This document shows, piece by piece, positions 17,835 to 25,535 of a stretch of 64,000 bases of DNA; within the stretch, counting starts at the first letter, position 1, and each line of letters opens with the position of its first letter. The stretch is taken from the NCBI GenBank assembly GCA_035548125.1, contig DASZTV010000089.1:1-64000 (forward strand), in the 5' to 3' direction. The notes below the pieces were generated by a model. It worked only from the letters and a program-made list of their open reading frames with translations. It did not search any database and was not told the origin of the DNA. This stretch comes from DASZTV01 sp035548125 (GTDB lineage Bacteria; Actinomycetota; Actinomycetes; JAFAQI01). Made by a program: the position numbers and the translations under genes.

Positions 17835-18488
17835 GTGAGCGAGCTGCGCGACGAACCGACCGACTCCTTCGGCACGCTTTCGTCGCAGACCTCGTTTCGG
17901 TCCGGTCGGGTGGTCGACGTCCGTACCGACCGGGTCGCGATGCCAGGTGGGGGAGCGGCGACGCGAGACGTCGTCGTGCATCCGGGCGCGGTCGGCATCA
18001 TCGCGCTGAACGACCGCGACGAGGTGCTGCTGTTGCGGCAGTACCGCCACGCGGTTCGTCGTTACCTGTGGGAGCCGCCCGCCGGCCTGCTCGACGTGGC
18101 CGGCGAAGATCCGCTCGTCGCGGCGCAACGTGAGCTGCACGAAGAGGCTCACCTCCAGGCGGAACACTGGAACGTCCTCGTCGACCTGTTCACCTCACCA
18201 GGCATGACCGACGAGGCGGTTCGGATCTATCTCGCCCGCGGGGTACGCGACTCCGACCAGCCGCGATATGAAGGTCAGGACGAGGAGGCCGAGATGCCGA
18301 CGCGGTGGGTGCCGATGCCCGAGGCGGTGGCTGCGGTGCTCGCCGGCCGGATCCACAACCCGATTGCCGTCTCCGGCGTCCTGGCCCTGGCCGCAGCCGC
18401 CCGCGCGTCGTACGCCGACCTCAGGCCCGCCGATGCCGCCTGGCCCGAGATGTCGGACTTCCCGGGCTCTCGCGGAGGCGGCGGATGA
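17835..18488 (+). CDS. NUDIX hydrolase (ADP-ribose pyrophosphatase type)
   Basis: The 217-residue protein has a clear Nudix box, starting at GLLDVAGEDPLVAAQREL and continuing HEEA, and an ADP-ribose-pyrophosphatase-like N-terminal sheet before it. It begins at the GTG 16 bases after pyrG, corresponding to Rv1700 next to pyrG in Mycobacterium. Nudix enzymes of this type cleave ADP-ribose to AMP and ribose-5-phosphate. The stop overlaps the ald start (ATGA). Confidence 0.9.
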   Translation: MSELRDEPTDSFGTLSSQTSFRSGRVVDVRTDRVAMPGGGAATRDVVVHPGAVGIIALNDRDEVLLLRQYRHAVRRYLWEPPAGLLDVAGEDPLVAAQRELHEEAHLQAEHWNVLVDLFTSPGMTDEAVRIYLARGVRDSDQPRYEGQDEEAEMPTRWVPMPEAVAAVLAGRIHNPIAVSGVLALAAAARASYADLRPADAAWPEMSDFPGSRGGGG

Positions 18489-19600
18489 AGGTCGGGATCC
18501 CTCGCGAGATCAAGAACAGCGAGTTCCGCGTGGCGCTCACCCCCTCCGGCGTCCACGAGCTGACCCGGCTCGGCCACGACGTGTTCATCGAGCACGAGGC
18601 TGGGGTCGGCTCCTCGATCCCGGATGAGGACTACGTCGAGGCCGGCGGCCGGATCCTGCCGGATGCCGACGCGGTGTGGGGCGAGGCTGAGCTGGTCTGC
18701 AAGGTGAAAGAGCCGGTCGCCGAGGAGTACCACCGGATGCGCGCCGACCAGGTGCTGTTCACCTATCTCCATCTGGCGGCTAGCGAGGAGTGCACCAAGG
18801 CGATCCTCGCCTCCGGGATTACGGCGATCGCCTACGAGACCGTCCAGCTCGCGGACGGCTCGCTACCGCTGCTCGCGCCGATGAGCGAGGTTGCCGGGCG
18901 GATGGCGCCGCAGGTCGGTGCCCACCACCTGCAACGGGAAAGCGGCGGTCGCGGCGTCCTGATGGGCGGCGTTTCGGGCGTCTACGCGGCAAAGGTGGTG
19001 GTGCTCGGAGCGGGTGTCTCGGGGATGAACGCTGCTGCCATCGCCCTCGGCATGCAGGCGGAGGTCCTGCTGCTGGACAAGAACATCGAACGGCTCCGCC
19101 AGTCCGACCGGATCTACCAGGGCCACCTCCAGACCGTTGCCTCCAACGCCTACGAGGTCGAGCGGGCCTGCCTGGACGCGGATCTGGTGATCGGGGCGGT
19201 GCTGGTCCCCGGCGCGAAGGCACCGACGTTGGTCTCGGACGAGCTGGTCTCCCGGATGAAGCCAGGGGCGGTGCTGGTCGACATCGCGGTCGACCAGGGT
19301 GGCTGTTTCGAGTCGACCCGGCCCACCACGCACTCGGACCCGACGTTCCGGGTCCACGACGCGGTCTTCTACTGCGTCGCCAACATGCCCGGCGCGGTGC
19401 CGCACACGTCGACCTACGCGTTGACCAACGTCACGCTGCCCTACGCGGAGCGGATCGCCGAGTCGGGGTGGCGCCAGGCAGTGCGGGACGATCCCGCACT
19501 GGCAGCCGGCGTCAACGCGGTGGGGGGCGAGCTGGTGTGCGCGCCGGTCGCCGACGCGCACGGTCTGCGGCATCGGTCGCTGGAGGAGCTGCTCGGCTGA
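18485..19600 (+). CDS. ald: alanine dehydrogenase
   Basis: The 371-residue protein matches alanine dehydrogenase. The N-terminus is MKVGIPREIKNSEFRVALTP, the catalytic Lys/His region reads LVCKVKEP and FTYLHLAA, and an NAD-binding loop VVVLGAGVSGMNAA follows. The C-terminus is NAVGGELVCAPVADAHGL. It interconverts L-alanine and pyruvate/ammonia with NAD. It is translationally coupled to the Nudix gene, which is unusual, since ald often stands alone. Confidence 0.95.
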   Translation: MKVGIPREIKNSEFRVALTPSGVHELTRLGHDVFIEHEAGVGSSIPDEDYVEAGGRILPDADAVWGEAELVCKVKEPVAEEYHRMRADQVLFTYLHLAASEECTKAILASGITAIAYETVQLADGSLPLLAPMSEVAGRMAPQVGAHHLQRESGGRGVLMGGVSGVYAAKVVVLGAGVSGMNAAAIALGMQAEVLLLDKNIERLRQSDRIYQGHLQTVASNAYEVERACLDADLVIGAVLVPGAKAPTLVSDELVSRMKPGAVLVDIAVDQGGCFESTRPTTHSDPTFRVHDAVFYCVANMPGAVPHTSTYALTNVTLPYAERIAESGWRQAVRDDPALAAGVNAVGGELVCAPVADAHGLRHRSLEELLG

Positions 19601-19630
19601 ACGCTTGCCCGGCAATAGGGTCGATGCGTT

Positions 19631-20569
19631 ATGTCAGCTGATCGTGCTGCCTCGGCGCCGGCGAGCGCCGTACGTACCTACCTCGACCACCTCCAGGTCG
19701 AGCGGGGGCTGAGTGCGAACAGCATGAGCGCCTACCGCCGCGACCTGGACCGTTACCTGGGCTTTCTCGGCGCCCGGGGGATCGACGCTCTCACCGACAT
19801 CGCCGAAAGCGACGTGGCGGCGTTCCTCACCGAGCTTCGGGCGGGCACCGCGGACCGGCCGGCCCTGGCCACCTCGTCGGCGGCCCGCACCGTCGTCGCG
19901 GTGCGGGGGTTCCACCGGTTCGCCGTCCGGGAGGGCATGACCGCGTCGGATCCCGCGGCAGGGGTGCGGCCGCCGACACCACCGCGACGGCTACCGCATG
20001 CGCTGCCGGTCGATGACGTGCTGGCAATGCTCGAGGCGGCCGGCTTCGACGGTACGCCGAAGGCGCTCCGGGATCGGGCGCTTCTGGAGTTCCTCTACGG
20101 GACGGGCGCGCGAGTCAGCGAGGCGGTCGGGCTCGATGTCGACGACGTCGACCGGGAGGCGGCCTCGGTCCTGCTCCACGGAAAGGGTGGGAAGGACCGA
20201 GTGGTCCCGATCGGCTCCTACGCGCTCGAGGCGCTCGACGCGTATCTGGTGCGCGGCCGGTCCGCCATGGTCGGTCGCGGTGCCGGCCGCGCCGCGCTCT
20301 TCCTCAACCTCAGGGGCGGGCGCCTCACCCGGCAGAGTGCGTGGGCGATCCTGCGCGAGGTCGCCGATCGGGCCGGCGTCCGCGCGGCGGTCGGCCCGCA
20401 CAGCCTGCGGCACTCGTTCGCCACCCACCTGCTCGACGGCGGCGCGGACGTCCGGGTGGTTCAGGAGCTGCTCGGCCACGCGTCCGTGACCACCACCCAG
20501 GTCTACACGCTGGTCACGGTGGACAAGCTGCGCGAGGTGTACGCCACGGCGCACCCGCGCGCCCGGTGA
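19631..20569 (+). CDS. xerD: tyrosine recombinase XerD
   Basis: The 312-residue recombinase has an N-terminal SAM-like core-binding domain (YLDHLQVERGLSANSMSAYR). The catalytic domain shows the full set R (GTGARVSEAVGL), K (HGKGGKDRVVPIG), HxxR (HSLRHSFATHLL), H (LLGHASVTTTQ) and Tyr (QVYT). XerC/XerD resolve chromosome dimers at dif. Its position before parA-scpA-scpB is conserved in actinobacteria and supports XerD over a phage integrase. Confidence 0.94.
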   Translation: MSADRAASAPASAVRTYLDHLQVERGLSANSMSAYRRDLDRYLGFLGARGIDALTDIAESDVAAFLTELRAGTADRPALATSSAARTVVAVRGFHRFAVREGMTASDPAAGVRPPTPPRRLPHALPVDDVLAMLEAAGFDGTPKALRDRALLEFLYGTGARVSEAVGLDVDDVDREAASVLLHGKGGKDRVVPIGSYALEALDAYLVRGRSAMVGRGAGRAALFLNLRGGRLTRQSAWAILREVADRAGVRAAVGPHSLRHSFATHLLDGGADVRVVQELLGHASVTTTQVYTLVTVDKLREVYATAHPRAR

Positions 20570-20606
20570 CCCGGACGGTTCGAGGTACGCATGTGACCAG
20601 TGGGAC

Positions 20607-20621
20607 CATGGATCGTCCATG
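20607..20621. repeat. short palindrome between xerD and parA
   Basis: CATGGATCGTCCATG is a perfect inverted repeat (6-bp arms, 3-base loop) in the 158-base gap before parA. It could be an operator or a weak hairpin. It does not resemble the canonical parS sequence. Confidence 0.3.
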
Positions 20622-20727
20622 TGGCGGTTGCCAAGATCCGGTTGGGGCGGCTAGGTTCCCGACTCGTCGCTGAAACCGCATCCCGAGAAATCGTGGAATC
20701 GGTCTAGCAACTTGTCGAAAGGACGAT

Positions 20728-21603
20728 ATGTCGACTTCCCCGGCCCAAAAGACTCGCGAGCCCCGCGAGTTGGGTCCGACCGGGCGTCCGCGGCCGAAGC
20801 TGCGTGATCCCAAGCCGCTGACCGAGCACGGCCCCGCGGTGATTCTTGCGTTGTGCAACCAGAAGGGCGGCGTCGGCAAGACCACGACGACGATCAACCT
20901 GGGCGCGGCGCTGGCTGAGTTCGGCCGCAAGGTCCTGCTGGTCGACTTCGACCCGCAGGGCGCCCTGTCGGTCGGCCTGGGCGTCAACCCCCAGGAGCTC
21001 GACCAGACGATCTACAACGCCCTCATGGAGCGTTCGGTCACCGCCGACGACGTTCTGCTCAAGACCAACGCCGGCATGGACTTGCTCCCGAGCAACATCG
21101 ACCTGTCAGCGGCGGAGGTGCAGCTGGTGGGGGAGGTGGCCCGCGAGCAGGTGCTCAAGCGGGTCCTGGAGCCGCTGATCCCGGACTACGACGTGATTCT
21201 GATCGACTGCCAGCCGTCGCTCGGCCTGCTCACCATCAACGCACTGACCGCCGCCGACGGGGTGATCATCCCGCTCGAATGCGAGTTCTTCTCACTCCGC
21301 GGCGTCGCACTGTTGATCCAAACTATAGAGAAAGTCAGTGAGCGGCTTAACCCTCAACTTCAACTTGAGGGGATTCTGGCAACGATGTACGACAGTCGCA
21401 CGCTCCACGGCCGCGAAGTCCTGGCTCGGGTGGTCCAAGCGTTCGGCAACAAGGTGTTTCACACGGTCATCAACCGCACCGTCCGTTTCCCCGAGACGAC
21501 GGTCGCGGGGGAGCCGATCACGTCCTTTGCTTCCTCATCGGTAGGCGCCGCCGCTTACCGCGACCTCGCCAGAGAGGTGGTGGCTCGATGCCTCGCCGCG
21601 TGA
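20728..21603 (+). CDS. ParA family ATPase (Rv1708-type)
   Basis: The 291-residue ParA-like P-loop ATPase has a deviant Walker A KGGVGKTT at residues 46-53, then LLVDFDPQGALSVGLG and VILIDCQPSLGLLTINAL. A ~35-residue basic, Pro-rich N-terminal tail is present. It is encoded between xerD and scpA as in Mycobacterium (Rv1708) and differs from the oriC-proximal ParA. It likely acts in chromosome organisation. The segment coding residues ~198-218 is strikingly AT-rich with rare codons (ATA, AAA, CTT, CCT, CAA) and contains a 19-bp palindrome, unlike the rest of the gene. Confidence 0.9.
   Translation: MSTSPAQKTREPRELGPTGRPRPKLRDPKPLTEHGPAVILALCNQKGGVGKTTTTINLGAALAEFGRKVLLVDFDPQGALSVGLGVNPQELDQTIYNALMERSVTADDVLLKTNAGMDLLPSNIDLSAAEVQLVGEVAREQVLKRVLEPLIPDYDVILIDCQPSLGLLTINALTAADGVIIPLECEFFSLRGVALLIQTIEKVSERLNPQLQLEGILATMYDSRTLHGREVLARVVQAFGNKVFHTVINRTVRFPETTVAGEPITSFASSSVGAAAYRDLAREVVARCLAA
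21310..21380 (+). other. AT-rich rare-codon patch with palindrome inside parA
   Basis: Within parA, ~70 bases run at far lower GC than the surroundings and use codons avoided elsewhere. At 21352-21370 lies the perfect 6-bp-arm palindrome CCTCAACTTCAACTTGAGG, of the same form as the operators before the FHA and second MerR genes. A regulatory or binding role is an inference. Confidence 0.5.
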
Positions 21604-21992
21604 GCCTGCCCGGTGCCGACGAGCTGTTCCGCTCCACCGGATCGGTCCAGCGACCGTCCGAGGACGACGAGGGTGAGCTGACCGCCCCGGTGCCCGGTGC
21701 ACCGGCGTCGGTCGCCACGGAGGTCGTGGAACGGCCGCCGCTTGCGCCCACCCAGCGGCCGAGTGGGCCCCGCCGGCCCAGCGGCCGGCAGCGCCACGAG
21801 GAGAAGATCACCGTCTACGTCTCGCCGAGCGAGCTGGTCGACCTCGAGCACGCCCGACTGGTGCTGCGCGCCGACCACGCGCTGGCGGTGGACCGCGGCC
21901 GGATCGTCCGCGAGGCGCTCGCGGTCGTCCTGGCCGACCTGGAGTCGAAGGGCGAGCAGAGCATCCTGGTTCGCCGGCTCCGGGGCCGGTAG
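21588..21992 (+). CDS. putative ribbon-helix-helix-like partner of ParA
   Basis: The 134-residue protein overlaps the end of parA by 16 bases and is read in another frame, so the two are coupled. Residues 1-65 look disordered. The C-terminal ~65 residues (KITVYVSPSELVDLEHARL, then DRGRIVREALAVVLADLESKG) fit a short strand followed by two helices, as in ribbon-helix-helix DNA-binding proteins. ParA systems often use such small DNA-binding partners. Homologues sit at this position in other actinobacteria but are annotated as hypothetical. The DNA-binding role is my inference. Confidence 0.65.
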   Translation: MPRRVSLPGADELFRSTGSVQRPSEDDEGELTAPVPGAPASVATEVVERPPLAPTQRPSGPRRPSGRQRHEEKITVYVSPSELVDLEHARLVLRADHALAVDRGRIVREALAVVLADLESKGEQSILVRRLRGR

Positions 21993-22011
21993 ACCAGGTC
22001 TGTAGCCCCGC

Positions 22012-22677
22012 GTGCTCTTTGCATTACGTCAACCTGCGACGTTCCTCGGCCTGCTGCTGGGCTATGGCGCCGGAATGGTGGCGCTGAGCGCCGTGCTGCG
22101 CCGTTTTGAGCGTGGCGTGCGACACCCGCGGCCCTGGTGGCACCCCCACAGCTGGGCGGACCCGTACGGCGCGGTCGGCGCCGCGCTGGCGGGAGCCGGA
22201 TGGGCCCGCCGCCCGGAGGTCCGGCGAGGGTTCGGCAGCAGCGCCCACCGGCGGCTGTGGCTGGTCGCCGGGCTGTCCGTACTGGTGCCCGGCGTGCTGG
22301 CTGCCGCCGGGATCGCCGGCTACGCCGCCTCGGCCGGGCGCGGGGTGCTGGCGTTCTTCGCGACCATCCCGGTGCTGCACGGCACGCAGTTCCTCGCGCA
22401 GTCGACGGGCGACCGGATCGTCCTCGGCTTCGGCACCGCGAACCTGGCGATCGCGGTCCTCAGCGTGATCCCGATCCCTCCGTTGCCGACCGGCGTGGCG
22501 GTGTGGTCGACGTTCCCGCGCACCCCCGGAGCCCGGAGACTGGCGGCGTACCTGCTCGAGGACAACTGGGGGATCGCCGTCGTGCTGATCCTGCTGATCC
22601 TGCCGCTCGCCGGCGAGCAGCCGGCGCTGCTGCAACTCGTGGCCAAAATCGGCGACGCGATCGTCCACGCCTTCTAG
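22012..22677 (+). CDS. degenerate site-2-protease-like membrane protein
   Basis: The 221-residue protein has about five membrane helices. The layout matches small M50 (site-2 protease) proteins: helix 1, then a SWADPYGAVGAALAG segment (like HIDPFGTI), a GWARRPEV segment (like GWAKPVPV), and NLAIAVLSVIPIPPLPTG at 144-161 (like NxxPIPPLDG). However helix 1 reads GMVALSAVLRR where HExxH should be, and the Asp of LDG is replaced (PLPTG). It is therefore probably not a protease. It lies between the parA partner and scpA. Confidence 0.6.
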   Translation: MLFALRQPATFLGLLLGYGAGMVALSAVLRRFERGVRHPRPWWHPHSWADPYGAVGAALAGAGWARRPEVRRGFGSSAHRRLWLVAGLSVLVPGVLAAAGIAGYAASAGRGVLAFFATIPVLHGTQFLAQSTGDRIVLGFGTANLAIAVLSVIPIPPLPTGVAVWSTFPRTPGARRLAAYLLEDNWGIAVVLILLILPLAGEQPALLQLVAKIGDAIVHAF

Positions 22678-22771
22678 CGGCCGCCGCCGTCGCCCCTCGA
22701 TGCGGGACGGCGTCTCCGACACGCGGGCCGACACGCCGTGACCGGCGTGAGCGCTGGGCTACCGTCGACCG

Positions 22772-23647
22772 ATGGTCCCGGTCGACAGCGCAGTGGCGCC
22801 TACCGGTGAGGCTTCGGCGGACGGACTCGGGCCCGATACCGGGCGCGGCAAGGGCGGTTTCGAGGTCCACCTCGACGTCTTCGAAGGACCGTTCGACCTG
22901 CTGCTGTCGCTGATCGCGAAGAAGCGGTTGGACGTGACGCTCGTCGCGCTGTCGAAGGTCACCGACGAGTTCGTCGGCTACATCCGCGAGCGGGGCGACG
23001 ACTGGGATCTCGACACGGCGAGCGAGTTCCTCGTCGTGGCTGCCACGCTGCTCGATCTCAAGGTCGCCCGGCTGCTGCCGTCGGCGGAGGCCGACGAGGA
23101 AGACCTGGCGCTGCTCGAGGCTCGTGACCTGTTGTTCGCGCGGTTGCTGCAGTACCGGGCGTACAAGGACGTCGTCGACGTCATCCGCACGCTGATGGAC
23201 TCCGCCGCGCTGCGCTACCCGCGGTTGGTGCCGCTCGAGCCGCAGTTCGCCGGCCTGCTGCCGGAGGTGCAGCTGGGCGTCGGCCCCCAGGAGTTCGCCG
23301 AGCTCGCGGCCCGGGCGATGGCGCCACGGCCGGTCCCGGTGGTCGACATCGGCCATCTGCACGCGCCGCTGGTCAGCGTCCGCGAGCAGGCGGCGATCAT
23401 CGCCGAGCGGCTGCGCGGCAGCGGCGCCGCGACGTTCCGGGCGCTGATCTCGGACTGCCCCGACACGATGACGGTGGTCGGTCGGTTCCTGGCGGTCCTG
23501 GAGCTCTACCGCGAGGGGGTCGTGGCGTTCGACCAGGTCACCCCGCTGGGCGAGCTGCACGTCCGCTGGGTGGGCGGCGAAGGGCCGAGCCTCGAGCTCG
23601 GCGAGGAGATCGACAGCGAGTACGACGTGGTGGACGCCGATGAGTGA
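22772..23647 (+). CDS. scpA: segregation and condensation protein ScpA
   Basis: The 291-residue kleisin has the typical start FEVHLDVFEGPFDLLLSLIAK, then SEFLVVAATLLDLKVARLLP, and a C-terminal winged-helix segment (GRFLAVLELYREGVVAFDQ). It bridges the SMC dimer with ScpB. A ~25-residue N-terminal extension is present from the ATG at 22772. It overlaps scpB by 8 bases. Confidence 0.95.
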   Translation: MVPVDSAVAPTGEASADGLGPDTGRGKGGFEVHLDVFEGPFDLLLSLIAKKRLDVTLVALSKVTDEFVGYIRERGDDWDLDTASEFLVVAATLLDLKVARLLPSAEADEEDLALLEARDLLFARLLQYRAYKDVVDVIRTLMDSAALRYPRLVPLEPQFAGLLPEVQLGVGPQEFAELAARAMAPRPVPVVDIGHLHAPLVSVREQAAIIAERLRGSGAATFRALISDCPDTMTVVGRFLAVLELYREGVVAFDQVTPLGELHVRWVGGEGPSLELGEEIDSEYDVVDADE

Positions 23648-24185
23648 GTTGCGCGCGGCTCTCGAAGCCATCCTGATGGTCGTCGAGGAGCCGGTGGACG
23701 TGGGCCTGCTGGCGCAGGTGCTCGAATGCCCGCGGGAAGAGGTCGACGCGACGCTGCACGCTCTTGCCGCGGAGTACGACGACGCCGGCCGGGGCTTCCA
23801 GCTGCGCGCGATCGCGGGCGGCTGGCGCTTCTACACCCGTCCCGAGCTGGCGCCCTACGTCGAGCGGTTCGTCCGTGACGGGCAACCCGCGAAGCTCAGC
23901 CAGGCGGCGTTGGAGACGCTCGCCGTGGTGGCCTACCGCCAGCCGACCACGCGCTCGCGGATTGCGGCGGTGCGCGGCGTCAACGTCGACGCGGTGATCC
24001 GGACCCTCCTCACCCGGGGCTTGATCGCCGAGACCGGGATCGAGCGGGAGACCGGCGCGATCCTCTACGGGACCACCGAGCACTTCCTGGAGCGGCTCGG
24101 CCTGGCCTCGACGGAGGAGTTGCCGCCGCTGGCGGAGTACCTGCCCGATCACACCGCGCTCGATGACGATGCCAGCGTCGGATGA
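23640..24185 (+). CDS. scpB: segregation and condensation protein ScpB
   Basis: The 181-residue protein has two winged-helix domains, recognisable by LRAALEAILMVVEEPVDVGLLAQVL, AGGWRFYTRPELAPYVERFV, LSQAALETLAVVAYRQPTTR and VIRTLLTRGLIAE. It is the ScpA partner in the SMC complex. The start overlaps scpA and the stop overlaps rluB (ATGA), giving a three-gene coupled operon. Confidence 0.94.
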   Translation: MSELRAALEAILMVVEEPVDVGLLAQVLECPREEVDATLHALAAEYDDAGRGFQLRAIAGGWRFYTRPELAPYVERFVRDGQPAKLSQAALETLAVVAYRQPTTRSRIAAVRGVNVDAVIRTLLTRGLIAETGIERETGAILYGTTEHFLERLGLASTEELPPLAEYLPDHTALDDDASVG

Positions 24186-24943
24186 CGCCGGAGTCGGCTG
24201 ACAACGGCGTCGACTCGGGCGGGGTCCGGCTGCAGAAGGTTCTCGCAGCCGCCGGCCTGGGCAGCCGCCGCGCCTGCGAGGAGCTGATCGACGACGGGCG
24301 GGTGACCGTCAACGGGCGGGTCGCCCGGCTCGGGCAGCGCATCGACCCGGAACACGACGTCGTGGCCCTGGACGGGTCCCAGATCCCGACCGCGAGCGGG
24401 CTGACCTACGTGGCGATCAACAAGCCCCGGGGGATGCACTCGACCATGTCCGACGACCGCGGGCGCCCCTGCGTCGGGGACCTGGTCGCCGACATCGGCG
24501 CCCCACTGCACCACGTCGGACGGCTGGACGCCGACAGCGAAGGCCTGCTGCTGCTCACCAACGACGGCGCCTTGTCGCACCGCCTGACGCACCCGTCGTT
24601 CGGGGTGGCGAAGACCTATCTGGTGGAGGTCGAAGGGTCTGCGGGCCGCGGGCTGGAGCGGGCGCTGAAGGCCGGGGTCGACCTGGAGGACGGCCCGGTG
24701 AAGGCCGACGCCGCCCGGGTTCTCGAGTCCAGTCCGGGGCGCGCGGTGATCGAGCTGAGCATCCATGAAGGCCGCAAGCACGTGGTTCGGCGGGCGCTCG
24801 CCGCGCTCGATCACCCGGTGAAACGCCTGGTCAGGACCGCGGTGGGCCCGATCCGGCTCGGCGACCTCAAGCCCGGCAAGCGGCGCCACCTGCAGCCACA
24901 AGAGGTTCAATCCCTCTATCGTGCCGTCGATATGTCGTCTTAG
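24182..24943 (+). CDS. rluB: 23S rRNA pseudouridine synthase RluB-type
   Basis: The 253-residue protein has an N-terminal S4 domain (VRLQKVLAAAGLGSRRACEELI, GRVTVNGRVARLG). The RsuA/RluB catalytic motif GRLDADSEGLLLLTNDG supplies the nucleophile Asp, and a HEGRKHVVRRALAAL segment is near the end. It isomerises a uridine in 23S rRNA. It is the last gene of the scpA-scpB-rluB operon, the same linkage as Rv1709-Rv1711. Confidence 0.93.
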   Translation: MTPESADNGVDSGGVRLQKVLAAAGLGSRRACEELIDDGRVTVNGRVARLGQRIDPEHDVVALDGSQIPTASGLTYVAINKPRGMHSTMSDDRGRPCVGDLVADIGAPLHHVGRLDADSEGLLLLTNDGALSHRLTHPSFGVAKTYLVEVEGSAGRGLERALKAGVDLEDGPVKADAARVLESSPGRAVIELSIHEGRKHVVRRALAALDHPVKRLVRTAVGPIRLGDLKPGKRRHLQPQEVQSLYRAVDMSS

Positions 24944-24987
24944 CGCTTCGTCCACAGAACGCTAGATCGCGGGGTCGGTTAAGCGGT

Positions 24988-25040
24988 CGAGCGGCGAGCA
25001 ACTCCTCCGCGACCGTCACTCCGTACTTGCTCGCCGCTCG
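24988..25040. terminator. long hairpin between rluB and aroH (possible terminator/leader)
   Basis: CGAGCGGCGAGCAA at 24988-25001 pairs perfectly with TTGCTCGCCGCTCG at 25027-25040 across a 25-base loop. No T-run follows. It lies 45 bases after the rluB stop and ~115 before aroH, so it may end the scp operon (U-less terminators are common in actinobacteria) or act in the aroH leader. The 212-base gap holds no credible gene. Confidence 0.5.
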
Positions 25041-25155
25041 CCCGGTAGCGTCCGCAGCAAGAGAGAATGAAGGCCAAGCGGAGCGCCCTCGCCGGGACGG
25101 CGCTGCGAGGTCTCTCACAAGCACGAGGTCTCGGGACAGGTTCGGAGGGTTGGTC

Positions 25156-25521
25156 GTGGCGGTGCGGGCGTTGCGGGGGGCGACCCAGGTCGAGCGCGAC
25201 GACCGCGACGAGATCATCGAGGCGACCGCGGAACTGGTCCGGACGGTGCTGGAGCGCAACCGGCTGACCTCGGACGAGCTCATCAGCATCGTCTTCACGA
25301 CCACTCCGGATCTAGTGGCGGAGTTCCCGGCGTACGCCGCCCGAGCGATCGGGATCACCGACGTGCCGTTCCTCTGCGCCTCCGAGATCGACGTCCCGGG
25401 GGCGCTGCCCCGGGTGATCCGGCTGATGGCCTTCGTCGAGGCCGACTTCACCCGGGCGGATGCTCGTCACGTCTACCTGCGTGGCGCCCAGGCGTTGCGC
25501 ACCGACCTGCCCCGCGACTGA
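25156..25521 (+). CDS. aroH: chorismate mutase, AroH type
   Basis: The 121-residue protein is the monofunctional trimeric AroH class. Features are VRALRGATQVERDDRDEII with the active-site Arg and the RNRLTSDELISIVFTTTPDL segment. Also present are EFPAYAARAIGITDVPFLCA with a catalytic Arg and Cys, and a C-terminal HVYLRGAQALR. It converts chorismate to prephenate. The GTG at 25156, preceded by ggagggttggtc, gives the family length; upstream extensions are unlikely. It is followed after 14 bases by tyrA, the next step to tyrosine. Confidence 0.93.
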   Translation: MAVRALRGATQVERDDRDEIIEATAELVRTVLERNRLTSDELISIVFTTTPDLVAEFPAYAARAIGITDVPFLCASEIDVPGALPRVIRLMAFVEADFTRADARHVYLRGAQALRTDLPRD

Positions 25522-25535
25522 CGTGACGGCCTGAG

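Noticed and set aside
19631..20569. Tyrosine recombinase as a phage integrase
   Set aside because: Length, motifs and the xerD-parA-scpA neighbourhood identify it as chromosomal XerD.
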